64,000 nucleotides of DNA, taken from contig NZ_JAMXXP010000015.1 in the NCBI RefSeq assembly GCF_024129355.1, positions 1-64,000 on the forward strand, given 5' to 3'. The translations under genes and the position numbers were made by a program. The notes under the pieces are model-generated. The model was given only the letters and a program-made list of their open reading frames with translations, did no database searches and was not told the DNA's origin. Below, piece by piece: positions 7,199 to 16,629 of the stretch. Position 1 is the first letter of the stretch. Every line of letters begins with the position of its first letter. The stretch is from Acinetobacter lwoffii. GTDB taxonomy: Bacteria > Pseudomonadota > Gammaproteobacteria > Pseudomonadales > Moraxellaceae.

Positions 7199-9778
7199 AT
7201 GAATAATAATTGTGATGATCAAGAAATTTTTCATATTTTTAATCTGATTGGTCGCCATACTGAACTTAAGCCTATCCTCGATGTCATTAGCCAGTGGCTT
7301 GAATCGCGCATTCCAGATGCGCTTGTCACCATTATGCTCTATCAGGATGACACCCAAACTTTAAATGTTATAAGTGGCAAACAGCACTTTTCAAAAGAGT
7401 ACTGTAATGCTATTCAAGATTTGAAAATTGGGCCAAATCAAGGATCGTGTGGCGTAGCTGCTTTCTTACGTCAGTTGGTCATTAGTCCGAATTTAATGAA
7501 AGACCCAAACTGGCAGTCTTACCGTGCTTTGGTAAATGCAGAAAAATTGTCTAGCTGCTGGTCTATGCCGATTATTAATGCTTCAGATATTTTGTACGGA
7601 ACGTTTGCCACTTATTATCGAACACCGAAAATACCGACTGAACATCATATTCAGCTTTTACAGCAAGCGGCAAAATTAGTTGCTCTCGCAATTGAGCTTG
7701 ATCAGGAACGTCAAAAAAGACATGAGCTTAATGAAAAATACAGCTCATTTTATACCTATCATCCAGATATCATTTTTGAACTTGACCTACAGGGACATGT
7801 GCTTAATACCAATATTGCTTGCGAAGAAATTACAGGTTTTTCTAAAGCGCAAATTCATGGTCAGCACTATTGTGCCTTCATACCGCCCGAATTCCATGAA
7901 CTTGCTAACGTTTCATTTTCAGAAGCGGCGCAAGGTAAATCTCAACATTATGAACTTCCAATTTATAATGTTGCAGGCGATATCTTATGGCTGGATCTGA
8001 CCAATTTACCGATTATCCAAAATCAGAAAGTCACCGGCATTATTGGCATTGCCCGAGATATTACTGTATCGCGTGAAAACAAGGAGGATCTGCGCTTATT
8101 AAAACGGGGAGTAGAAGCCAGTCCGAATAGTCTTTTTATTACCGATGTTTCAGAAGAAAGGTTAATCGTGTATGTGAACCCGGCTTTTCTAAAGCTCACC
8201 GGTTATACAGCAGCAGAAGTACTAGGGCAAAGCTGCTTTTTCTTACAGGGTCCAGATACTGATCCGGATCAGATTGCATTACTCAAGCAAGCGGTCAAAG
8301 AACAAAAAGAAATTCAGGTGACTATAAAAAGTTACTGTAAAGATGGTAGCTGGTTCTGGAATCGTTTAACCATAGGTCCTATTTTTGACCAGACAGGAAC
8401 CTGCACCCATTTTTTGGGGATTCAGGAAGATATTACCCAGCAACGTATTCACGAAGAATATATTCAGCATCAGCATACCCATGACCATTTAACCGGTTTA
8501 CCGAACCAGTATGCATTCAAACAGATTCTGGAAAATATTTTTGAAGCACAGCACGAGAGCTCACAACCTTTAGTCTTGCTGTATATAGATCTGGATGATT
8601 TTAAAAATATAAATGACAGCTTAGGTCATCTGGTCGGTGACCAGATTCTCAAAAGTGTGGGCGAGCGGCTACAAAAATTTGTTCAAGGCAATAATGTGCT
8701 ATGCCGCTTCGCTGAAGATGAATTCATTTTGCTGCTCTCAGGGACAGATGAGCACACTGAGGTCGAGGTGATTGCTGGAGAAATTCTTGATCTTCTTTCC
8801 ATGCTGTTTATCGTCGATCAGTACAAAATACATTTAAGTGCCAGTATTGGTATTGTGGCAGATGACAGTTCGATCCATCATTCTTCTGAATTGATTTATC
8901 AGTCTGTTTTGGCAATGCAGGAAGCCAAAAGACAAGGTCGTAATATGTGGCAGTGGTATGAAAAAACCAGAATGCAGCCTGTCGCAGAAATAGACTATAC
9001 GAATCTGCGTCTGGAACTCATGGAAGCGATCAATCAGGAAAATTTTGACCTGTTCTATCAGCCGTTGATTCATCCTGAAACTGGGCTGGTGACAGGCGTA
9101 GAAGCTTTAATCCGCTGGTGCCATCCGCAGCAGGGTTATATTTCCCCAGCGATTTTTATTCCGCTTGCAGAAAGAACCGGGCAGATTATTAGTGTAGGTC
9201 AATGGGTGCTAGAAAAGGCCTGTTTAGATATTGGCGAGTGGAACAAGACACACAATAGCCAGATCACAGTATCGGTGAATATTTCTCCTTTGCAATTCCG
9301 TAGAGCAGGCTTTTTGCAGGTGCTTGAACATGCGCTTGAACTCAGTCAATTACCGCCGGAATTACTTAAAATTGAAATTACGGAAGGTGTCATCATTAAT
9401 GGCGCAGATCGAACCATAGAAATTTTGAAAGCGGTGCGTGCTTTAGGTGTACAGGTTGCCATTGATGATTTTGGTACAGGTTATTCGAGTCTCAGTTATC
9501 TGCGTCGCTTGCCGATTAATCAAATCAAGTTAGACCGTAGTTTTATTGAAGAGCTGACCCTCGATGGTCAGGATGCTGCAATTGTGCAATCGATTATTCA
9601 CTTGGCACATCAGCTGGATTTGGAAGTTGTCGCGGAAGGGGTCGAAACTTTAAGTCAGGCCAGTTTGCTCTATCAACAGGGTTGTGATCTGCTACAAGGC
9701 TTCTTTTATGCAAAACCTGCGCCTTTAACTGAATTGAAGCCTGTTTATCTCGCAATGGAAAATAGTAAATTGAATTAA
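7199..9778 (+). CDS. GAF-PAS-PAS-GGDEF-EAL protein, likely cyclic-di-GMP phosphodiesterase with a degenerate cyclase domain
   Basis: The 859-residue protein has no evident membrane segment. A GAF domain spans about residues 10-165, followed by two PAS/PAC units (about 175-295 and 300-420), a GGDEF-like domain (430-590) and an EAL domain (about 605-855). The signature of the cyclase domain reads AEDEF instead of GGDEF, which argues against cyclase activity. The EAL domain keeps EALIRW, an intact DDFGTGYSSLSYL loop and the terminal EGVET, so c-di-GMP hydrolysis is likely. AAGGAAGGTG precedes the start. It interrupts the catabolic cluster and is a single-gene unit; the cue sensed by GAF/PAS cannot be read from sequence. 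Confidence 0.85.
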   Translation: MNNNCDDQEIFHIFNLIGRHTELKPILDVISQWLESRIPDALVTIMLYQDDTQTLNVISGKQHFSKEYCNAIQDLKIGPNQGSCGVAAFLRQLVISPNLMKDPNWQSYRALVNAEKLSSCWSMPIINASDILYGTFATYYRTPKIPTEHHIQLLQQAAKLVALAIELDQERQKRHELNEKYSSFYTYHPDIIFELDLQGHVLNTNIACEEITGFSKAQIHGQHYCAFIPPEFHELANVSFSEAAQGKSQHYELPIYNVAGDILWLDLTNLPIIQNQKVTGIIGIARDITVSRENKEDLRLLKRGVEASPNSLFITDVSEERLIVYVNPAFLKLTGYTAAEVLGQSCFFLQGPDTDPDQIALLKQAVKEQKEIQVTIKSYCKDGSWFWNRLTIGPIFDQTGTCTHFLGIQEDITQQRIHEEYIQHQHTHDHLTGLPNQYAFKQILENIFEAQHESSQPLVLLYIDLDDFKNINDSLGHLVGDQILKSVGERLQKFVQGNNVLCRFAEDEFILLLSGTDEHTEVEVIAGEILDLLSMLFIVDQYKIHLSASIGIVADDSSIHHSSELIYQSVLAMQEAKRQGRNMWQWYEKTRMQPVAEIDYTNLRLELMEAINQENFDLFYQPLIHPETGLVTGVEALIRWCHPQQGYISPAIFIPLAERTGQIISVGQWVLEKACLDIGEWNKTHNSQITVSVNISPLQFRRAGFLQVLEHALELSQLPPELLKIEITEGVIINGADRTIEILKAVRALGVQVAIDDFGTGYSSLSYLRRLPINQIKLDRSFIEELTLDGQDAAIVQSIIHLAHQLDLEVVAEGVETLSQASLLYQQGCDLLQGFFYAKPAPLTELKPVYLAMENSKLN

Positions 9779-9952
9779 CTCTAAAAAGTTAAGATATCAA
9801 TATTTTCAACCGTTCTTCATGTAGAAAGGAAATGGCAAACAGACTTCAAGAATTTTCCTATTTTATGAGCGTATCGGTTCTATAATGTATGCTCAGCATA
9901 GAAAGTGGGATAAAAAATAAGATTTTTAACCCTCAAAGGTTTTTGACATTAT

Positions 9953-11152
9953 TTATGGCTCAGGCTGAATATTGGCTAAATTTCTTTCTTGGTTCAGATC
10001 ATAATAATTAATTATAAAGATCAATAGGGCAAAAATAAAACCTAAAATGACGCAGGCAGACCAGCCATAGCTTTTCCATAAATGCAGCGATAAAAATGCT
10101 CCCAGACCGGCACCTGAAAAATAACAGGTCATATAGATGGCATTAATCCGCGAGCGAGCCTGCATTGAAATTCGATAGACCAGATTCTGGTTCAAGACAT
10201 GCAAACAGGAAATTCCGAAATAAGCCAGAATCAAGCCCAGGATATAAATCCATAAATAATTCTGGGCAAAGAATAAGGGAATCCAGGCTAGAATCAGTCC
10301 GCATGTGGCTAGGTGCGCAATCCATTTTTCCCGATGCCTACCAATCATTTTACCGGTCCACTGAGAGGACCAGATGCCGACCACCCCCACAATACCCATG
10401 AGACCAATCTGGAAATCATTAAAATGATAAGGTGCTTCAGCCAGAATAAAAGTCATGGTAGTAAAGATAATACTCAGCATGCCAAAGCCCAAGCCGCCGA
10501 TCATACTACGCCTGATCAGCATGGGTTCTGTGCGTGCAAAGGTAAATAGTGAGCGATAAATTTGCAATATATTCATCTGCAACTGGCTCTTAGCGCTTGG
10601 TAACTGGAACCACATGGCCAGACTCAGCAGAAGAATTGCACAACCACTAAACAAGTACACCGCATGCCAGGACCATAAAGTAGAAATCAGTCCGGCCACG
10701 GTACGGGCAAACAGAATACCCACCAGAACACCACTCATGAGTAGGCCAACGACTTCGGCACTTTTATCACGCTGCGACAGGCTGGCGGCAAAAGGAATCA
10801 GAATCTGGGTGGTGATCGAACAAAAAGAGGCGAGCAGGGTAAAGCCATACAACATATGCAGATTGGTACTGGCTGAAAGCCCAATAAGCGCCAATCCGGT
10901 ACAGAACATCAAACTGCAGATATACAACCGTTTTTCGAACAAGTCACCCAAAGGGACAAACAAAAATAATCCGGTGGCATAGCCAATCTGGGTCAGTACT
11001 ACAGTCCAGCCAGACTGAGCCACACTGATCTGCAGATCCTCTGCAATAGAATAAATCAAGGGCTGGTTAAAATAGTTACAACCTGCGCAGAGTGCGCAGG
11101 TCATTGCCATCATGAACATGAAACGGCGTGAAATTTGCCCTTGGGCTGACAT
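9953..11152 (-). CDS. MFS transporter of unassigned substrate
   Basis: The 399-residue protein has about 12 hydrophobic segments and an MFS loop 2-3 motif (PLGDLFEKRLYI). It is not an AAHS carrier: it lacks the DGAD motif in TM1 and begins with CNYFNQPLIYSIAEDL, resembling drug or metabolite exporters of the YgaY/sugar-efflux type. GGAGACAAGG precedes its start. It lies 17 bp after the DcaP porin gene and is the last gene of a three-gene minus-strand operon with an AAHS transporter and the porin. A role in export or uptake of an acid intermediate is inference. Confidence 0.65.
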   Translation of the reverse strand: MSAQGQISRRFMFMMAMTCALCAGCNYFNQPLIYSIAEDLQISVAQSGWTVVLTQIGYATGLFLFVPLGDLFEKRLYICSLMFCTGLALIGLSASTNLHMLYGFTLLASFCSITTQILIPFAASLSQRDKSAEVVGLLMSGVLVGILFARTVAGLISTLWSWHAVYLFSGCAILLLSLAMWFQLPSAKSQLQMNILQIYRSLFTFARTEPMLIRRSMIGGLGFGMLSIIFTTMTFILAEAPYHFNDFQIGLMGIVGVVGIWSSQWTGKMIGRHREKWIAHLATCGLILAWIPLFFAQNYLWIYILGLILAYFGISCLHVLNQNLVYRISMQARSRINAIYMTCYFSGAGLGAFLSLHLWKSYGWSACVILGFIFALLIFIINYYDLNQERNLANIQPEP

Positions 11153-11169
11153 CCTTGTCTCCTGAGGCT

Positions 11170-12435
11170 TTAAAAACTATAGTTGGCAGAGAGGTTGATA
11201 CGCGAAATATCTGCTTCCTTATTGTCAAAGGTTTCACGCTTGCCATGATGATATTCTGCACCCAAATTAATCTTTGGAACAGGAGAATAGATCACGTTAG
11301 CCACATAGTCGGTTAAGCGCTTATTGGTTTCCGGATTGGCTTTGGCATAATCGCTAGAATCATCAAAATCAACCACGCTGGCATTAATACTACTACGTAG
11401 TTTCGGCGTAAATTTATGCGTGAAGCCAATATTTATACTATTGAACTCATTCAATAAAAGTTCATTATTGATTGGATCGACTGAATAATCGCCACCCCAG
11501 GCAGCACCATCGGTTGTTGAACCTTGAGTCAAGAAAGCTGCAATACGCTGATCACCGACCATATGGAAATAGTTCCCCTGAATTGAGTTTTGATCATCTA
11601 AACGGTAACGTCCACCAACGCCCACACCCCAGCCAACTTTTTCAATATCACCTGTATCTGTTTGCGCTTGCTTTTGATTGACAAAGCCTTGAGCTAATAA
11701 ATGAAGAGGGCCTGATTGATGAACATATTTAGTGCTTAAGGCAGGTAAGGCAGAAGAACGATCGCCACCGACCATGTACTCCAGACCGACATTCCAGGTA
11801 TTTTCCGGATCAAGTTTGAAAGCATAGCTCACCTGAGGTGTACGTAAGACTGATCCACCCAGGAACAAGCTGTAGTCGACAGCTTCAGTGCTAATCTCTG
11901 GTGTTGACATCAATGACCAGGCCTGACCAAACGTCCAGTTATAGTATTTTAAGTGTGCATGACGGATACGTAATCCACCATCGCCTTTACCATTGTTGGT
12001 CCAGAAGTCGGCTTCTAAACGAGCAGAAACATTCGGATTGCCTCCTAGATCTTTGGCCAGGAAACCAATCCGGCTGGCAGCCGCAGTAAAATCGGAACGT
12101 ACAGAATCCGGTTCAGTAAAAGGTACTTTATTAATCTGGTTAATGGTACGGCCACGGGCTTCAGTAGTACTTTTGAAATCGACTGCACCATCAAAGCGGA
12201 TCAAGCCATAAACATCGACATTATCTACCATTGAACTCAGCGTTTTAGAGTCTTGCGCTTTGGCTTGTTCCTGCTGGTTCTTTAATGCAAGTTGCGCGGC
12301 TTTTTGTTGTTCTAGTTCTGCCTGGATTTGCTTTAACTGTGACTCAAGAAATTGCATACGGTCTTCAGAAGCTTCTGCTGAAAATGCCTGTGCTGAAGCA
12401 ATACCACATAATGTCGCTAAAACTATTTTTTTCAT
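11170..12435 (-). CDS. dcaP: DcaP-family outer membrane porin
   Basis: The 421-residue protein begins with a signal peptide (cleavage likely after FSAEA or nearby). A Q/K/A-rich coiled-coil segment (about residues 25-60) follows, as in the trimeric DcaP porin of Acinetobacter, and then a beta-rich domain ending in aromatic SANYSF, the usual BamA recognition C-terminus. DcaP is a channel for negatively charged small molecules such as dicarboxylates. The gene sits between two MFS genes in one operon, giving an outer- and inner-membrane uptake route for diacids. No broken regions are seen. Confidence 0.88.
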   Translation of the reverse strand: MKKIVLATLCGIASAQAFSAEASEDRMQFLESQLKQIQAELEQQKAAQLALKNQQEQAKAQDSKTLSSMVDNVDVYGLIRFDGAVDFKSTTEARGRTINQINKVPFTEPDSVRSDFTAAASRIGFLAKDLGGNPNVSARLEADFWTNNGKGDGGLRIRHAHLKYYNWTFGQAWSLMSTPEISTEAVDYSLFLGGSVLRTPQVSYAFKLDPENTWNVGLEYMVGGDRSSALPALSTKYVHQSGPLHLLAQGFVNQKQAQTDTGDIEKVGWGVGVGGRYRLDDQNSIQGNYFHMVGDQRIAAFLTQGSTTDGAAWGGDYSVDPINNELLLNEFNSINIGFTHKFTPKLRSSINASVVDFDDSSDYAKANPETNKRLTDYVANVIYSPVPKINLGAEYHHGKRETFDNKEADISRINLSANYSF

Positions 12436-12552
12436 TTCTTAATCCCTAAAGAAATTTTTAATCCTGAATGAAAGGAGACCTTTCTATACTGACGTGTTGT
12501 AAATATTTGAAGTGAGGAAGGCAGCGATTTGACCTGCCTTCCGAAGTAGGGT

Positions 12553-13851
12553 TTATTCTGCTTTTTGCGGATCGTATAAACGGTCTTTAATAAACAGGGC
12601 AGGAATCAAACCGCATAGGAAATATGCTGCACCCATTACCAACAGACCTGTACCGATCGAACCATGCATCGCCAGATAACCAATCGTAATTGGCGCAAAG
12701 ATTGCACCGATACGACCAATATTGAATGCACCGCCCACCGCTGTACCACGAACACCAGTCGGGAAACTTTCGGTTAGATAGGTTGCATTGATGGCATATG
12801 GAATACCGTACAGGAAGCCGAAGATTAGCATCAGTACGCCAATGTTATCGGCATTATGCATATACACCACGACAGGGATAAATAGCGCTGTTCCCATGGT
12901 GCCGAAAGCAAACACAATACGGCGACCAATTTTATCAGCAACATAACCTGCAATGATTTTGGCAAAAATCATGGTGATGAATGTACCCACCATATACAGT
13001 GCCATTTCTTTAAACTTAATGCCTAATTCAGCTTCAAGATAACTTGGCAACCAGTTACTTACACCGAAATAACCGAATAGCAAGAAACCAGAGCTGAATG
13101 ACCATAAGATAAACATTCTGCCATGGGTTTTGTCTTTAAGAATGGTGATATATGGATTGCCTTTTTTCGCATCGTTATCCACGATCTGACCAGTTCTTTT
13201 CATTTCACGGACACGTTTCCATGATTCTGGCTCTGGCACCATAAAGTGCATCAGGATACCCAAAGCTAATGGAGCAATTGTGATCCAGTACAGCATACGC
13301 CAGCCGAACTCAGGAATAATCCAGCCTGAAATCATGGTAATCACCAATGAACCTAAAGTGAAACCAGTCATCAATGTTGCCAGTACAGTAGTACGGTATT
13401 TGGTCGGTACGTATTCTGACATCAGGGTATTACAGGCAATATATAAACAGCCTAAACCCAAGCAAGAAAGAGTACGTAAAATTGCAAATTCAGTATAAGA
13501 CTGAGCAAAACCTGAGTAGGCTGACAAGATCGAGAAGGCGATGGTGGCCAGTACAATGACGCGGACACGTCCAAATTTGTCGCATGCCCATCCACCAATA
13601 AAACCTCCTATCCCCATACCCAAAAGAGAATAACTTCCTAAAGCACCCGCCTGTACAGAAGTTAGTCCCCATTCAGCTTTCAGACTGGTCAGGCTGAAAG
13701 CCAGAATCCCGATATCTGCACCGTCACAGAGCAAAATCAGAAAAGCAAAGACAAAAGCCGTCATCCATAGACGTTTTGGCGCCTGTTTGATGGTATCCGT
13801 GGAGGAGACATCGGTTTTATTGTCTCCTGTTACGATGGTATCGCTTGTCAT
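12553..13851 (-). CDS. MFS transporter, AAHS family (second paralogue)
   Basis: The 432-residue protein has 12 predicted TM segments. It has DGADIGILAFSL in TM1, GGWACDKFGRVRV in loop 2-3 and a C-terminal IKDRLYDPQKAE nearly identical to the ends of the proteins at 4341-5621 and 29903-31174. The start has a GAGGATATAAGA ribosome site. It is the promoter-proximal gene of an operon with the porin and another MFS protein, divergent from the hydratase-dehydrogenase-thiolase genes. Dicarboxylate or alicyclic acid uptake is likely but not provable from sequence. Confidence 0.8.
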   Translation of the reverse strand: MTSDTIVTGDNKTDVSSTDTIKQAPKRLWMTAFVFAFLILLCDGADIGILAFSLTSLKAEWGLTSVQAGALGSYSLLGMGIGGFIGGWACDKFGRVRVIVLATIAFSILSAYSGFAQSYTEFAILRTLSCLGLGCLYIACNTLMSEYVPTKYRTTVLATLMTGFTLGSLVITMISGWIIPEFGWRMLYWITIAPLALGILMHFMVPEPESWKRVREMKRTGQIVDNDAKKGNPYITILKDKTHGRMFILWSFSSGFLLFGYFGVSNWLPSYLEAELGIKFKEMALYMVGTFITMIFAKIIAGYVADKIGRRIVFAFGTMGTALFIPVVVYMHNADNIGVLMLIFGFLYGIPYAINATYLTESFPTGVRGTAVGGAFNIGRIGAIFAPITIGYLAMHGSIGTGLLVMGAAYFLCGLIPALFIKDRLYDPQKAE

Positions 13852-14129
13852 TCTTATATCCTCTATATATTAAAAGTAGCATTTCCTCTGCTACCGCTAA
13901 ATCCATTTTTCTTCCTCACGGAAACATAGTTTTCCTGATTTAACAGACTTGCTCCTGAACGCTACAGCCGCTGTATTTATTATCAGGCTACATTCGATTT
14001 TTCACTTTATTACGCTAAATCAAAATCATCTCATTGCTGGAAAATTTGATTTCGTAAATTAATTTTAAGTTCTGCCTTATGGTGATTATTCATTTAAATG
14101 GATAATCAGATTGCATTTAAAATATTTAA

Positions 14130-14144
14130 TTCCGTATTGCGAAA
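14130..14144. promoter_or_regulatory. DcaR-type operator, distal copy
   Basis: TTCCGTATTGCGAAA fits the 15-bp palindrome with two substitutions. Confidence 0.55.
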
Positions 14145-14277
14145 TCAATTAATCACAAAATAACCATCTAAACAAGAGTTTTTACTCTATTTTTAGTAAA
14201 AAATAACTTTTTTGAATTCTGGAGTTAAAAATCCTTGATTTATAGCTTGAGAAACCTTAGTTTTATATAAAATAAAA

Positions 14278-14292
14278 TTTCGCTATACAAAA
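14278..14292. promoter_or_regulatory. DcaR-type operator close to the hydratase start
   Basis: TTTCGCTATACAAAA matches the consensus on the left arm and centre. It ends only 15 bp from the hydratase ATG, so binding here would probably interfere with initiation or sit in the leader. Confidence 0.5.
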
Positions 14293-14307
14293 TAAATGGA
14301 GATTTTA

Positions 14308-15081
14308 ATGGAACAGGTCGTTCAAGTAGAACAAGTTTCAGCACATGTAGCGATGGTTAAAATTCATCGACCAGAAGCGAAAAATGCCCTGAATACAGAA
14401 GTTCGCCAGAAACTTGCGGCGGTTTTTTTGCAACTGAATGACGATGAAAATGTACGTGCCATTATTCTTACCGGTGGTGAAACAGATTTCGCAGCAGGTG
14501 CCGATCTTAAAGAACTGGCCAATGCAGAAACCATTCAAATGATGCAGCGCCGGACTGAACGTTACTGGCAGGCGATTGCACAGTGTTCAAAACCGGTGAT
14601 TGCAGCTGTAAACGGTTATGCACTTGGTGGTGGCTGTGAACTGGCGATGCATGCAGATATTATTATTGCCGGGAAAAGCGCCCAGTTTGGTCAGCCTGAA
14701 GTGAAAGTGGGTGTCATGCCGGGTGCCGGTGGTACCCAGCGATTATTCCGTGCCGTGGGTAAATTCCATGCGATGCGTATCATCATGACGGGTTGTCTGA
14801 TACCAGCGCCGGAAGCTTATCAGATTGGCCTAGTGTCTCAAGTAACGGAAGACAGCGAAACCCTTGCAACAGCCATCAAGATGGCTGAAGGTCTGGCAAA
14901 AATGCCGCCAATTGCGCTTGAACAAATCAAGGAAGTGGCTTTACTGGCTGAAGATGTGCCGCTTAATGCCGGACTTACCCTGGAACGTAAGTCTTTCCAG
15001 ATGCTGTTCTCATCCGAAGATCAAAAAGAAGGCATGCAGGCCTTTATTGAAAAACGTAAACCGAATTATCAGGGACGATAA
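14308..15081 (+). CDS. dcaE: Enoyl-CoA hydratase, PaaF-type, for diacid beta-oxidation (DcaE-like)
   Basis: The 257-residue crotonase-fold protein has FAAGADLKEL (oxyanion hole), [12 protein letters not shown] (second oxyanion glycine and catalytic Glu region) and FGQPEVKVGVMPGAGGTQRL with the second catalytic glutamate. All hydratase residues are therefore present. It hydrates 2,3-dehydroadipyl-CoA or an equivalent to the 3-hydroxyacyl-CoA. The start at 14308 is chosen because GGAG lies 6 bp upstream; the in-frame ATG at 14296 overlaps that site. It is followed after 2 bp by the hydroxyacyl-CoA dehydrogenase gene. It could also supply the missing cyclohexenecarboxyl-CoA hydratase step, which is speculation. 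Confidence 0.82.
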   Translation: MEQVVQVEQVSAHVAMVKIHRPEAKNALNTEVRQKLAAVFLQLNDDENVRAIILTGGETDFAAGADLKELANAETIQMMQRRTERYWQAIAQCSKPVIAAVNGYALGGGCELAMHADIIIAGKSAQFGQPEVKVGVMPGAGGTQRLFRAVGKFHAMRIIMTGCLIPAPEAYQIGLVSQVTEDSETLATAIKMAEGLAKMPPIALEQIKEVALLAEDVPLNAGLTLERKSFQMLFSSEDQKEGMQAFIEKRKPNYQGR

Positions 15082-15083
15082 GC

Positions 15084-16604
15084 ATGAGTATTCAGATTCA
15101 GAAAATCGGCATTATTGGTGTAGGCACGATGGGTGCAGGTATTGCCCAGATCGCGATTCAGTCTGGTCATGATGTGGTACTGTTTGATGCCAAAGAAGGG
15201 GCAGCCGAACAGGCACAGGATAAACTGGCCAAAACATTAAATACCTTAGCAGATAAAGGTAAATTCAGCCATGAAAAAGCCGCTGAAGATATTGCTCATC
15301 TGTCGACTGCGCAGCAGCTAGAAGACCTGAAAGATTGTGACTTGATTGTTGAAGCGATTATTGAAAATCTGGAAATCAAGCAAAAACTGATGCAGCAACT
15401 GGAAGGAATGATAAAACCAGAAGCGATTCTGGCATCCAATACCTCTTCATTGTCGATCAGTGCAATTGCTGCCAATTGCAGTCAGCCAGAGCGTGTTGCC
15501 GGTTATCACTTCTTTAATCCGGTCCCACTCATGAAAGTAGTCGAAGTGATTGAAGGCTTTAATACCCGTGCAGATATTGTTGAAGCATTAACCCAGCTCT
15601 CTACAAAAATGGGTCATCGTCCGGTCAAAGCTAAAGATACTCCAGGATTTATCATTAACCATGCCGGCCGTGCCTTTGGTAGCGAAGCCTATGCAATTTT
15701 GAATGAAAATGTCACACCATTTTATGATATTGACAGGATCTACCGTGACGGAATCGGTTTCAAAATGGGGCCGTTTGAATTAGGTGATCTGACCGGTATG
15801 GATGTCTCGCACCCGGTGAGTGAATCGATTTATCATCAGTATTATGAAGAAGCACGTTACCGTCCAAGCGTGATTACCCGTCAGCGTTTTATTGCCAAGC
15901 AGTTAGGTCGTAAAACCGGTAAAGGTTTTTATGATTACACATCGGGTAGCAAAGAAGGTGATGTTGCTCCAGCATTAGTTGAAAAGTTAAGTCAATATCC
16001 ATCAGTCTGGCTAGGCACCGAATATGACGAAGACCGTCAGGCACTTGAGCAATATCTGCAACAGTTCAACATTCAGATTGAGCAAACTGAGATACCTTCA
16101 GTAGAGGCTTTAATCCTGATTGCCACTTATGGTGAAGATGCAACATCAGCCGCTGTCCGTTATCAGGTGGCACCTCAGCAAGTGGTGTGTATCGATCTGC
16201 TATATAGTCTAAACAAACACCGTACCTTGATGCCAACTTTTATCACCCAACCTGAGCTGGTAAAAGCAGCCCAATCGATTTTCAATCTGGATGGTGTGAC
16301 CGCCAGCGTAATTCAGGAAAGCGTAGGCTTTGTGGCTCAACGTGCTTTGGCAATGATTGTGAATCTCGGCTGTGATATTGCCCAGCAAGGCGTTGCAACG
16401 GTAGAAGATATCAATATCGCAGTAAAATTAGGCCTTGGCTATCCATATGGGCCAATTGAATGGGGGGATGTGCTGGGAGCTGAAAAAATCCTGAAAATTC
16501 TGGATAGCATGACTGCGATTACCCGTGACCAGCGTTACCGTCCAAGTCCTTGGTTGCGTCGCCGTGTTCAGCTTGGTCTGCCTCTTGTTCATACAACACA
16601 TTAA
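15084..16604 (+). CDS. dcaH: 3-hydroxyacyl-CoA dehydrogenase, PaaH/3-hydroxyadipyl-CoA type (DcaH-like)
   Basis: The 506-residue protein has an N-terminal NAD Rossmann motif GVGTMGAGIAQ, the catalytic HFFNPVPLMKVVEV segment and DTPGFIINHAGR. A duplicated C-terminal 3HCDH domain ends near YPYGPIEWGD. The length and double C-domain match the PaaH group, which oxidises 3-hydroxyadipyl-CoA to 3-oxoadipyl-CoA. Classical HADs have an Asn-Arg pair after the PGF motif; here the second residue is His (NHAGR), as seen in some PaaH proteins. It lies 2 bp after the hydratase and 25 bp before the thiolase in one operon. Confidence 0.85.
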   Translation: MSIQIQKIGIIGVGTMGAGIAQIAIQSGHDVVLFDAKEGAAEQAQDKLAKTLNTLADKGKFSHEKAAEDIAHLSTAQQLEDLKDCDLIVEAIIENLEIKQKLMQQLEGMIKPEAILASNTSSLSISAIAANCSQPERVAGYHFFNPVPLMKVVEVIEGFNTRADIVEALTQLSTKMGHRPVKAKDTPGFIINHAGRAFGSEAYAILNENVTPFYDIDRIYRDGIGFKMGPFELGDLTGMDVSHPVSESIYHQYYEEARYRPSVITRQRFIAKQLGRKTGKGFYDYTSGSKEGDVAPALVEKLSQYPSVWLGTEYDEDRQALEQYLQQFNIQIEQTEIPSVEALILIATYGEDATSAAVRYQVAPQQVVCIDLLYSLNKHRTLMPTFITQPELVKAAQSIFNLDGVTASVIQESVGFVAQRALAMIVNLGCDIAQQGVATVEDINIAVKLGLGYPYGPIEWGDVLGAEKILKILDSMTAITRDQRYRPSPWLRRRVQLGLPLVHTTH

Positions 16605-16629
16605 TTAAAAAGTTAAAGGAATAACATTC

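Larger units (their letters stand above)
13852..14307. other. Divergent promoter region between transport and beta-oxidation operons
   Basis: About 455 bp with no gene. It has two operator copies (14130 and 14278), whose starts are 148 bp apart, and a half-site TTTCGTA at 14050. The placement suggests that one regulator controls both operons. Confidence 0.65.

Noticed and set aside
10614..10982. Long open frame antisense to the minus-strand MFS gene
   Set aside because: Shadow of the MFS coding sequence; no start signal.
14041..14070. TTTCGTA half-site upstream of dcaE
   Set aside because: Half-site only; expected by chance in this base composition.
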